From positions 521,501-585,500 of the forward strand of contig NW_027506901.1 in NCBI RefSeq assembly GCF_052324685.1: a DNA stretch of 64,000 nt. Reading direction: 5' to 3'. The notes below the pieces were generated by a model. That model was not told the DNA's origin. It worked only from the letters and a program-made list of their open reading frames with translations, and made no database searches. Source of the stretch: Brachyhypopomus gauderio. Lineage: Eukaryota; Chordata; Actinopteri; Gymnotiformes; Hypopomidae. Each line of letters opens with the position of its first letter. Position 1 is the first letter of the stretch. The translations under genes and the position numbers were made by a program. Below are positions 1-8,323 of the stretch, one piece after another.

Positions 1-78
1 TGAAGCTTCAGCACTTTCAGCTTCCTGCAGGCTGTTGTGGACCAGCAGCAGTAGAGTTACAACAACACTTCTCTTCAT
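1..78 (-). CDS. C1q-domain protein, left-edge copy (5' part of exon 1 only)
   Basis: This is the first 78 coding bases of a gene that continues beyond the left edge. The start codon is the reverse complement of CAT at 76-78, and the translation begins [16 protein letters not shown], a typical signal peptide with a Leu/Val core followed by QEAESAE. It is nearly identical to exon 1 of the four complete copies at 8324-14488, 24355-27028, 53281-56140 and 59566-61724, so it is read as a fifth member of the same minus-strand array. Whether the rest of the gene is intact cannot be seen here. Confidence 0.85.
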   Translation of the reverse strand, partial: MKRSVVVTLLLLVHNSLQEAESAEAS

Positions 79-119
79 CTTGACCACCTCTCTCAGTGTG
101 TGGAGATAAACTGCTCTTC

Positions 120-124
120 TTATA
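120..124 (-). promoter_or_regulatory. TATA box of the left-edge C1q copy
   Basis: The minus strand reads TGTATAAGAAGAGCAG about 42 nt upstream of the start codon. The same TATAAG in the same context occurs at 14530-14534, 33482-33486, 56182-56186 and 61766-61770. Conservation in all copies supports a shared core promoter. Confidence 0.6.
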
Positions 125-1319
125 CACCTACTGAGATGAGCAGTTCTCAGATCTTACCATGATGAGGCCACTCACACTTCCTCCTTTGTTACACTGCCAA
201 ATAAGGCAGTGATGCTTCTTACCACATTTGCTTTCCTACAGGAGGAACCCTGAAGTGGAAGAGTCCACCTGTTTGATCCTGCAGCTTCTAGGAGGTCACT
301 GGTCTTCAAATGTCTTCTTTCTTTGCAGAAGGTTTAGTAACATCCATAAGTCTCATTAAGCTATGAATCTAACCCTCTGCAGTACACTTGCAATTATGTT
401 GTGAAGCATCAACATCATTTATGTTTATGAAACACCTTTGTGTAACCTTTCCTCTTTTCCTCTAAAATTCAGTATGTTATCAGCATGAGGTTTATCTAAA
501 TGCTGTGTCAGTTATCTTGATTGCAAAATTGTATCTTGGGTGTTATTAAATGTATGTGAATAATTTCAAAGGCTTCAACGATTTCCAAAACATTCTAATA
601 AATGAGAACATCAGAGATAACAATAATTGTTATAATTGAATCGTAATTGGTCAATAATTTATGTGAATGATTTTCAGATGTGTTCTGTGTTTCATTTCAT
701 GGTTGTATTGAGCAATCTTTGTGCTGCTCTGACAATGATGAGATGAGGAATCTTATCTGCATCACAACTTCATACCAACTAATTTCACAGGTCAGTGTTA
801 ACGTACTGTTGCTCAAGACGACCACATTTCTTGTTACATAATACATAGTGCAATTATGCAAGCGTTCAACACACCACCACCAATAACTGCACCAATACCA
901 ACGATACCTGCACAAGATCAGAAGGATCAGGGGATAATAGATGGTCTAGTACAGTGGAAGTCCACACTCAACACTCTCATTATTACTAACGTGTTCTTAT
1001 GTTTTGATGATTCATCCCAGTGGTTCTCAGTCTGCTACACATATCAGAACTTCCCATGTTTACACCTGATCCAGCTAACAGACTAATGAACAACCTGTCC
1101 AGGTTGAGAAGGATATGTTTACCCAGAGAGAACTACATCCAGGAAATGGTCCAGTGAACCCACTCACCTAAACAAGCCGTGCTGTGTGTTCAGTACTGAC
1201 GGTGCTGTTTTTATGACCAACTCTGGACTCTAAAAATGAGCCTGTACTACAGTGTAATCCTCCATAACAGTGATATAAGTAGAGTGATGTGAGTGACATG
1301 TTAAAGAAGGCTGATCTGA
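125..1319. repeat. Upstream flank of C1q duplication unit
   Basis: This non-coding stretch is repeated, with minor differences, upstream of the other C1q copies (14535-15237, 33487-34320, 56187-57540, and more diverged at 61771-62136 and 62715-62950). It marks the extent of the duplicated unit. On the minus strand at about 856-930 it contains a short hydrophobic reading frame preceded by a splice-acceptor-like TTGTGCAG, possibly a relict transmembrane exon of another gene. No intact gene is seen. Confidence 0.7.
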
Positions 1320-1324
1320 GTCTG

Positions 1325-2496
1325 TGTAACGATTCTGTTGTGGACTTGGGTAAAGTAGGACACAAACGCGTAGAGACCAGGGTTGCATTTGCAGTAGACT
1401 GTATATTTAATTTAGAATCCAAAGACAGATGACCAATTGACAAACTCCCGACACGGTGACGAGACCGACGAGGCATTCTGGACAGACCATGAAACACTGG
1501 GATTACATCACCTCACTAATACCTCAATATAACAATATTAAGACAGAACAATGACATCTCTTAACATGGTGACTTAATGAACGAGGCAGTACATAATGCA
1601 TGTAACATGGCCAGTAACACTCTTTACGTGACGACTAGATCACCGACAGTACATAACACATGCAACCTGGGCAGTAACACTCTTTACGTGACGACTAGAT
1701 CACCGACAGTACATAACACATGCAACCTGGGCAGTAACACTCTTTACGTGACGACTAGATCACCGACAGTACATAACACATGCAACATGGGCAGTAACAC
1801 TCTTTACGTGACAACTAGATCACCGAGGCATTTAAATAAACCACATAACATTATGGGTAGTAACAACTCTTTAAACGGTGACCAGATCAACAAGACATTA
1901 GAAACAACCACGTCAGTAGTCTTTGATAATTCGTGTGTGAAAGGGAGTAAATGCCTAGATTTAGAAAAGACAAACGAAACTTTAAGTATTCAGCTACATA
2001 GGACTTTGACCACGTAACTCAAAATTAGAACACACGCGGACATGAACCTTAATATAAAAACATTGACAGACAGGGAAATCAAAAGAACAAACACGGACAA
2101 CGACCAAAACTAACAGGGTTGCGAACTAGAAGAACAACGTTTCCCCAAAGGCAACGGCCAACCCCGAAGGAGACAAATACACGATAACCATAACAACATA
2201 ACTTGTAATAACCAAAGACAGAACAGACTGATAAAGACTAAAACGAAGACTAAAGTGAATCGACTAAAATCTAGAGCACTGACAGACGGCACTGGACAAC
2301 CTGGAAACGCGGAGGGCATGAAACAACGATCGCCAAAGACCGTGTCCTAACTAAGGATTTAAATACCCACTTATTTAAACAACAATGAGGTACAGGTGAG
2401 ACCCATAATACCAAGGGCTGGAACAAGGCGGTGCAAAACACTAAAACCGGCGAATAAACGTAAGTAAATGAGGGGGGGGCGGAGTAACGCGTTACA
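1325..2496 (-). repeat. 3' LTR of gag-only element
   Basis: On the plus strand the LTR begins TGTAACGATT and ends GCGTTACA, so it has TG...CA ends. It appears identical to the copy at 4576-5747, including the embedded 60-bp tandem repeats. Confidence 0.92.
1587..1826. repeat. 60-bp tandem repeat, four copies, within LTR
   Basis: Four consecutive 60-bp units share the core CACTCTTTACGTGACGACTA. They sit inside the LTR and recur at 4838-5077. Because each unit is a multiple of three bases, an apparent 146-residue repeat protein arises, which is judged to be an artefact. Confidence 0.9.
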
Positions 2497-2508
2497 GAAC
2501 CCCCCTCC
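2497..2508 (-). other. Polypurine tract of the gag-only element
   Basis: On the minus strand GGAGGGGGGTTC abuts the 3' LTR, the expected position of the plus-strand primer. Confidence 0.75.
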
Positions 2509-2561
2509 TACGCGTGCCACTCCGGGGCACGCACGATCCAAACCAAAACCATTTCCCGAAA

Positions 2562-4727
2562 CTAAGGAGGCCGAATAGGGAATCCTGAAGATAATGTAGC
2601 AGCTGAAAAACCTAAAGAGGAGGCACGTGATGCGACCGGAGCCACTGAAGCCGAAACAGAAGAAAGGGGAACAAAATCAGAACAACCAGGAGAAGACGTA
2701 GGCACGGACTCAGACTCAACACACGACCACCCCATACGAGAGGAACAGGCAGAGGCGGGGCCAGGAACAACCAACGGGACGAGATCACCATCAGGACTAA
2801 CCGAACCAGGGGTCACAAAACTGAGAGAGCCAGAGACAAAAGGCCCTGTAGAGAATCCACAATCAGGCCCAGCGTCTACACCAGAAGACACAACCGGACC
2901 TCGAGCAGAGCACGGGTAATTAGAAGACCCAGAAGGCAGAGGAACTAAGGGGACCGATGCGACCCTGGAAATTGACTGAGGCAAGGGTACCTGTTGCGGA
3001 GAACCCTGGTGGCATGTTGGAATGGGCACAGTAGGAGAAACAGAAGAGAAAAACCCAGGGGCAGAAGACAATTCCAACACAGACATAATCACACTAAGAA
3101 CAACAGACATAGGAACTGGAACCAAATTAACAACAACACGAGGAACCCACATTGTAACATTAGAACTAAACATTCCAACAGGAGGCAACACAATAGAAAC
3201 AGGGACAAGTACATAACCAGGGGATGGTGCCAAAAACATAGGCATAGTCTTAGAGTCCATGCATGCAATGAAGTCAGTTACTGTCTTCAACACTGATGCC
3301 GGTTTCGTCTCTGTGCCTATGGAACTCTGATCTCCTAGATCCAAAGGGACAGTCTGGGTGAACCTCTCGATGTTATCAGCAGATCCTTCCTGGGTAACAG
3401 GGTCAGGGAGTAATCCAGAAGACTGGGGAGCAGAAGACGGAAGCGACCATTCCCGGGTCGCGGGAGCGACAGATAACTCCCTCTGAAGTGCAGGTGTATG
3501 CAGCACAGGCCTCTCCAAAGCCCTCTGAGCCGAAACCAGCCCAGAGACAGCGTTGTTGGGGGGCATTGCTACCGAGGAGACAGCTGGAGGTATAGGAGGC
3601 CCTGTGATAGCAGGAGGGCCAGGGAGTGTTTCAACCAGGGTGGCATCGCTAGGAAACGCAACAGTCATGATGACCTCACTAGAGGGCGTTGCTGCCAGAG
3701 ACATAGCATCAGTAAGCACGGCCGCCGGGAGAGCGTCATCAGCAGGCGCGTCCAAAGGAACATTACAGAGTGGCCTGGTGGCCAAGGAGATGTCCAGAGG
3801 CATCGGGGCCAACGAGACGCCAGGGAGCGTGGAGGCCTGAGGGACGCCAGGGAGCGTGGAGGCCTGAGGGACGCCAGGGAGCGTGGAGGCCTGAGGGACG
3901 CCAGGGAGCGTGGAGGCCTGAGGGACGCCAGGGAGCGTGGAGGCCTGAGGGACGCCAGGGAGCGTGGAGGCCTGAGGGACGCCAGGGAGCGTGGAGGCCT
4001 GAGGGACGCCAGGGAGCGTGGAGGCCTGAGGGACGCCAGGGAGCGTGGAGGCCTGAGCAGTAGCTTCGGTATGCAGAGCCTCCTGGAGAAACTGGGTTGG
4101 TATTGAGGGAGCAGGCCGAAGAGCTGCCTCTATCTTTCTTCGTAAAGTCATCAAACTTTTAACATGAATGAGTGGATCATCTGTGTTGGCCATGAAAGAT
4201 CTATTCCTGAACTCCCCCACTACCATTGGATATAGAGAAAAACGTTTAAACATCAAAATAAAAAAGTCCTCTAAAGAAAACCCGGTCCCCTTCTCATCCA
4301 ATTTTGTACCGAGTGTCTTTTTAGCCCAAACCAACGCCTTTCCGGTGAGAAACTGGCACAAAAACTGAATTTTAACATGTTCCGGAGGAGGAGAACATAA
4401 CAAAAATTGAAAAAACAATCTACTTTGAAAAACAAAGTCCTCAACCGTCCCCTCTCCATTATATATCTTAGGGGGGTCACGCCGAGAGAACAATAGGCAT
4501 GGCGCACTTATTACCGGAGTGTCTGTCAAATCAGTATTGGGTCTCTCGCTGTGTCCATTTAAAGGGCGATCGTTCTGTAACGATTCTGTTGTGGACTTGG
4601 GTAAAGTAGGACACAAACGCGTAGAGACCAGGGTTGCATTTGCAGTAGACTGTATATTTAATTTAGAATCCAAAGACAGATGACCAATTGACAAACTCCC
4701 GACACGGTGACGAGACCGACGAGGCAT
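2562..4727 (-). CDS. Gag-like protein of the non-autonomous LTR element
   Basis: The 721-residue frame starts at the ATG at 4727 (MPRRSRHRVGS), inside the 5' LTR, and crosses the primer-binding site into the interior. At about residues 90-190 it resembles Ty3/gypsy Gag capsid, with YNGEGTVEDFVFQSRLFF and FLCQFLTGKALVWA, the usual spacing of gypsy Gag. Next comes a nine-residue motif QASTLPGVP repeated about nine times, then a long Ser/Pro/Val-rich tail. There is no CCHC zinc knuckle and no protease. The frame is intact, which suggests recent activity or selection. The tail function is unknown. A GTG seven codons upstream is an alternative but unlikely start. Confidence 0.75.
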   Translation of the reverse strand: MPRRSRHRVGSLSIGHLSLDSKLNIQSTANATLVSTRLCPTLPKSTTESLQNDRPLNGHSERPNTDLTDTPVISAPCLLFSRRDPPKIYNGEGTVEDFVFQSRLFFQFLLCSPPPEHVKIQFLCQFLTGKALVWAKKTLGTKLDEKGTGFSLEDFFILMFKRFSLYPMVVGEFRNRSFMANTDDPLIHVKSLMTLRRKIEAALRPAPSIPTQFLQEALHTEATAQASTLPGVPQASTLPGVPQASTLPGVPQASTLPGVPQASTLPGVPQASTLPGVPQASTLPGVPQASTLPGVPQASTLPGVSLAPMPLDISLATRPLCNVPLDAPADDALPAAVLTDAMSLAATPSSEVIMTVAFPSDATLVETLPGPPAITGPPIPPAVSSVAMPPNNAVSGLVSAQRALERPVLHTPALQRELSVAPATREWSLPSSAPQSSGLLPDPVTQEGSADNIERFTQTVPLDLGDQSSIGTETKPASVLKTVTDFIACMDSKTMPMFLAPSPGYVLVPVSIVLPPVGMFSSNVTMWVPRVVVNLVPVPMSVVLSVIMSVLELSSAPGFFSSVSPTVPIPTCHQGSPQQVPLPQSISRVASVPLVPLPSGSSNYPCSARGPVVSSGVDAGPDCGFSTGPFVSGSLSFVTPGSVSPDGDLVPLVVPGPASACSSRMGWSCVESESVPTSSPGCSDFVPLSSVSASVAPVASRASSLGFSAATLSSGFPIRPP
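3815..4060. repeat. 27-bp tandem repeat inside the gag-like gene
   Basis: About nine near-perfect copies of a 27-bp unit containing GACGCCAGGGAGCGTGGAGG encode the QASTLPGVP repeat on the minus strand. The near identity of the units implies recent expansion. Confidence 0.9.
4565..4574 (-). other. Putative self-priming primer-binding site
   Basis: The minus strand leaves the LTR with one G and then reads AACGATCGCC, complementary to the LTR segment at 5576-5585. It does not start with TGG, as a normal tRNA-primed site would. Confidence 0.7.
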
Positions 4728-4837
4728 TCTGGACAGACCATGAAACACTGGGATTACATCACCTCACTAATACCTCAATATAACAATATTAAGACAGAAC
4801 AATGACATCTCTTAACATGGTGACTTAATGAACGAGG

Positions 4838-5077
4838 CAGTACATAATGCATGTAACATGGCCAGTAACACTCTTTACGTGACGACTAGATCACCGACAG
4901 TACATAACACATGCAACCTGGGCAGTAACACTCTTTACGTGACGACTAGATCACCGACAGTACATAACACATGCAACCTGGGCAGTAACACTCTTTACGT
5001 GACGACTAGATCACCGACAGTACATAACACATGCAACATGGGCAGTAACACTCTTTACGTGACAACTAGATCACCGA
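4838..5077. repeat. 60-bp tandem repeat, four copies, second LTR
   Basis: This is the second copy of the LTR-internal minisatellite described at 1587-1826, with the same number of units. Confidence 0.9.
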
Positions 5078-5575
5078 GGCATTTAAATAAACCACATAAC
5101 ATTATGGGTAGTAACAACTCTTTAAACGGTGACCAGATCAACAAGACATTAGAAACAACCACGTCAGTAGTCTTTGATAATTCGTGTGTGAAAGGGAGTA
5201 AATGCCTAGATTTAGAAAAGACAAACGAAACTTTAAGTATTCAGCTACATAGGACTTTGACCACGTAACTCAAAATTAGAACACACGCGGACATGAACCT
5301 TAATATAAAAACATTGACAGACAGGGAAATCAAAAGAACAAACACGGACAACGACCAAAACTAACAGGGTTGCGAACTAGAAGAACAACGTTTCCCCAAA
5401 GGCAACGGCCAACCCCGAAGGAGACAAATACACGATAACCATAACAACATAACTTGTAATAACCAAAGACAGAACAGACTGATAAAGACTAAAACGAAGA
5501 CTAAAGTGAATCGACTAAAATCTAGAGCACTGACAGACGGCACTGGACAACCTGGAAACGCGGAGGGCATGAAAC

Positions 5576-5616
5576 AACGATCGCCAAAGACCGTGTCCTA
5601 ACTAAGGATTTAAATA
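5576..5616 (-). promoter_or_regulatory. TATA-like box and self-primer segment of the gag-only element
   Basis: The minus strand reads TATTTAA (5616-5610), followed about 30 nt later by GGCGATCGTT (5585-5576). That 10-mer is exactly complementary to AACGATCGCC just inside the LTR at 4574-4565. The spacing places the complementary segment at the expected 5' end of the transcript, as in Tf1/sushi self-priming elements. Confidence 0.7.
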
Positions 5617-5747
5617 CCCACTTATTTAAACAACAATGAGGTACAGGTGAGACCCATAATACCAAGGGCTGGAACAAGGCGGTGCAAAACACTAAAACCG
5701 GCGAATAAACGTAAGTAAATGAGGGGGGGGCGGAGTAACGCGTTACA

Positions 5748-5922
5748 GTCTGATAGAGAAGACCTGGCTCTGGTCAAGGTGAGTATATCGTCTGGTATAA
5801 TTGTGTCTTGTGTGTAGCTGCTCAGATTTGAAAAACCATTTCTCAAAGCTCCTGAAACACAGGTGTTCCTTCCCAAGGAGGTTTGGAGCTCTTAAGTGTG
5901 TGCTGAACTAAATAAAATCACT
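5748..5922. repeat. C1q-unit flank resuming after the LTR element
   Basis: This sequence continues the duplicated unit flank interrupted at 1324 and matches 18238-18420 and 57378-57540. I see no gene in it. Confidence 0.6.
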
Positions 5923-6836
5923 TTTATATTACAAATACATCTGACGATGCTTTGCCTTCACTCGCTTTACGTGAGTGAAGCCTTGGCCAGGAGGATTTGA
6001 TGTCATCTGGTGGTACCCATCGTTCACTGGGCGTTTCCACCCTTATCCACAACACCCTCCCGATGGCGGGCCGGCAGTGGTGGCCAAGTCACTGCCCATC
6101 TCCTCCTCCTGGCTTCCAGCCGAACTCCTCTCTCCTACTCCATAACCAGCAAGAGGCCCTCTCTGCTGCCTCCCCCATCCTGCGAGCTGCTGCCTTTCTC
6201 TCCTTCCCTGTCATTCCAATGGCTGTAAGCATTTTCCACAATGACTGAGCCGGGAATCCTCTACAGCCGACATCGACTGGGAAAAGCCATGCCTGCAATC
6301 CCTTCCCCCTGCAATCATGCAGTAGGTCTTGGTATTTGGCTCTCTTTCTTTCATAGATCTGTTCACACCCCTCCTCCCATGGGACTGTAAGTTCAATGAG
6401 GATGATCTTTTTTGCGTCTTCCGACCACAGTACCATTTCCGGTCTAAGGGTTGTCTGAACAACCTGGGGGAACTTCAGCCTTCCTCCAAGGTCGACCTTC
6501 ATTTCCCATGCCTGGGCCTTTTGTAGCAGACTAGTTCTTGTTATTGCTGTGGTTGGTGGCTTTTCCCCCTCCCTTACAAACTGGATTGCTGTCGTTTTCC
6601 GCAGAGGTTGACATTTCTTTTTCCTCTCCTGCTCTAAGGTGTTAGCCAGTGTCATGAGCACCTTGTCGTGGCGCCACCTGTACCTTCCTTGGGTTAGTGC
6701 TGTTTTACACCCAGAGAGGATGTGTGCCATGGTGCCCATCTCTGGCAAAGCCTGCACAATGGGTCCTCTCTCAGGCCCCACCTTTGCAAGTTCGTTGGGG
6801 TTGGGAGTGTGTCATACAATGGGAGTGTGTCATTTT
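5923..6836 (-). mobile_element. 5'-truncated retroelement insertion with endonuclease-like C-terminus
   Basis: Comparison with the empty site at about 18408-18435 (AAATCACTTTTTAATCTGG) shows that this segment is an insertion in the unit flank. It carries the reading frame at 6089-6781. No terminal repeats were found, so it looks like a truncated non-LTR element. The family is uncertain. Confidence 0.6.
6089..6781 (-). pseudogene. C-terminal fragment, zinc-knuckle and PD-(D/E)XK-like endonuclease region
   Basis: The 230-residue frame lacks its N-terminus and has no convincing ATG at its 5' end. It contains MAHILSGCKTALTQGRYRWRHDKVL, matching a C...GRY.WRHd.VL pattern often found at the C-terminus of retroelement polyproteins. 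This is followed by LRPEMVLWSEDAKKIILIEL and TVPWEEG, resembling a restriction-like endonuclease core (RPD...ELTVPWE), with E replacing the usual D in the first motif. Such domains occur in site-specific non-LTR elements. It is most likely a dead 5'-truncated copy. The assignment comes from remembered motif patterns, not from alignment. Confidence 0.55.
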
Positions 6837-6859
6837 TTTTATCTGGAATGAAGATCATG

Positions 6860-7600
6860 TTTCAGTCTTTTGTCTTTGTTCTTCTGGACCTTTGGCTCCT
6901 TTGACATATTAAACCATCATCCTCTCTGTTCTCTCCAGGCTTGGTGTGACTGGATCTGCATTGAAATCGGGCAACACGGTGGCTTGGTGGTTAGCATGTT
7001 TGCCTCTCAGCACTGGGGTCTTGGGTTCAAGTCCCTATCTGAGTGGAGTTTCCATGTTCTCCCCGTGTCTGCGTGGGTTTCCTCCCACAGTCCAAAGACA
7101 TGGAGGTTAGGTAAATTGGCATTCCCTGATTCCCTGACAAATTGTTCCTGAGTGTGTCTGTGTGTCTTCATGTCCAATAAAAGCAGTTGTCTGAGTGTCT
7201 GTGCATGAATGTGTGTGCTTGTATGTCCAGTGGTGGATGGTGCTCTGCCACTAGGGTCTGTCCTCTCTCCCCTTCCTGCACCCCATTCAGTCCCCCAGGG
7301 GGCTGTGGCTTCCGGTAGAAATACGCTGTGCGCAATTGGCTGCCGCTTCTTGCCGGTGTGTGAATGGTAGTGTAAGAGTTGTACCTGTGTTAAAATTGTA
7401 AAGCGACCTTGAGTACCTAGAAAGGCGCTATATAAATTGAACATTCATTCATTCAAATGGTTCCAATCCTATCTGGACGGTTGAATCTATCAGGTAACGT
7501 GGAGAGGATTCACATCCAATCCATGTAGACTCTCTCCCTGTGTGCCCCAGGGCTCAGTACTAGAAACTCTTCTCTTCTCTATGTAAGCCCATTTACTTCT
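6860..7600 (+). pseudogene. Relict LINE reverse-transcriptase fragment (unit 1 flank)
   Basis: Plus-strand pieces read VLLDL, a degenerate FDTLNHH, GVTGSA, FKWFQSYL and VPQGSV, in order but in shifting frames with stops. This is the palm region of an old non-LTR reverse transcriptase. A SINE splits it at 6968-7453. The same relict is present at 18460-18680 and 58640-58870, so it predates the duplication of the C1q units. Confidence 0.65.
6968..7453 (+). mobile_element. tRNA-derived SINE
   Basis: The head GGTGGCTTGGTGGTTAGCA resembles an A box and GGTTCAAGTCC at 7024-7034 a B box of RNA polymerase III promoters. The 3' tail GGCGCTATATAAATTGAAC followed by ATTC repeats resembles the 3' end of L2-type LINEs. 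It is flanked by a 9-bp target duplication with one mismatch, CATTGAAAT (6959-6967) and CATTCAAAT (7450-7458); empty sites are at about 18548 and 58728. Confidence 0.85.
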
Positions 7601-7748
7601 CTCCTTCCCTTCTGTACAGGAACTCCCTGCCCTCTCCATCACCTCACAGAAGTTCTCCCCCTGACCCTGAGACACTCCTTGTGGTTCACCCCTCTAACCT
7701 TCTCTCTCTCACACACCCCTCTCCCCTCACTGTACCAATTCTCTTATC

Positions 7749-7772
7749 ACACACACACACACACACACACAC
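7749..7772. repeat. CA microsatellite (unit 1)
   Basis: About 12 CA repeats occur at the site homologous to the 109-bp tract at 18862-18970 and the short tract at 59008-59036. Confidence 0.95.
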
Positions 7773-8204
7773 TCTCCTCCCCAGTGCACTGAGGTTGAGT
7801 AAGAGGCTGTGGACACCAACACTCTGTACATCTCCTGGAGTTCGTCCAGCTCCTCTACATGTTCCTAGTGCAGCACTGATTCACTCTCACTGCTCTCAAC
7901 ACCATTCATACAGATTTCTCCCAATACACAGTGTGCTCAGACTGTTCTTTACATATTTTTTGCACTTTCACTGTAACACATTTAGCCATAAGTCTATTTT
8001 CTTAGTACATTAGCAAACATGAAAACATTTTGGAAATGATTAGACATATTTCCAGTGTTTTTATAGTTTGTTTTGATTCTGTTATGATTGTACCTTTGGA
8101 TTTAAACTTGGAATCACACAGTAAATCTGCCATTAGACCAGAAGGTGGTAATCTGCATATTTAAAATAATGAGACTTCATTTATTATACAACCAGATCAG
8201 ATCA

Positions 8205-8210
8205 TTTATT
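8205..8210 (-). terminator. Candidate polyadenylation signal of C1q copy A
   Basis: AATAAA on the minus strand lies about 114 nt after the stop codon of copy A. It is conserved at 24239-24244 and 59450-59455. Confidence 0.6.
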
Positions 8211-8323
8211 TTAAATGTTGTCTTTTCTGAGCCAGAAGTACAGAATGGAAAACAAATTGCCAAAAATAAGATCAGTATTAAAGTTTTAAGATGACTTCAC
8301 ACCAAAAATATCAACCAAAGAAC

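Larger units (their letters stand above)
1325..5747 (-). mobile_element. Gag-only LTR retrotransposon, self-priming type (non-autonomous)
   Basis: Two 1172-bp LTRs (1325-2496 and 4576-5747) flank a 2.1-kb interior. The element is bounded by a 5-bp target duplication GTCTG (1320-1324 and 5748-5752); the empty site GAGTCTGATAG is preserved near 57377. It runs on the minus strand. The only long reading frame is gag-like; protease, reverse transcriptase, RNase H and integrase are absent, so movement would need enzymes from another element. The LTRs appear identical by eye, which implies a recent insertion. The primer-binding site is complementary to the element's own LTR rather than to a tRNA that I recognise. 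Confidence 0.9.
4576..5747 (-). repeat. 5' LTR of gag-only element
   Basis: This is the promoter-bearing LTR of the minus-strand element. It holds a TATA-like TATTTAA at 5610-5616 and, 30 nt downstream, the self-primer segment at 5576-5585. The start of the gag-like frame lies inside this LTR. Confidence 0.9.

Noticed and set aside
1587..1826. CRISPR-like regular repeats
   Set aside because: The units are contiguous 60-bp copies with no unique spacers, and the genome is vertebrate.
1577..2017. 146-codon plus-strand frame with HNTCNLGSNTLYVTTRSP repeats, also at 4828-5268
   Set aside because: It is produced by the 60-bp minisatellite in the LTR, whose length is a multiple of three. It is antisense to the element and has no homology that I recognise.
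3498..4106. Plus-strand frames with RDARERGGL or RQGAWRPEG repeats
   Set aside because: These are antisense shadows of the 27-bp repeat in the gag-like gene.
6968..7040. Functional tRNA gene
   Set aside because: The A and B boxes belong to a SINE head with a LINE-like tail and target duplication; no cloverleaf acceptor stem is complete.
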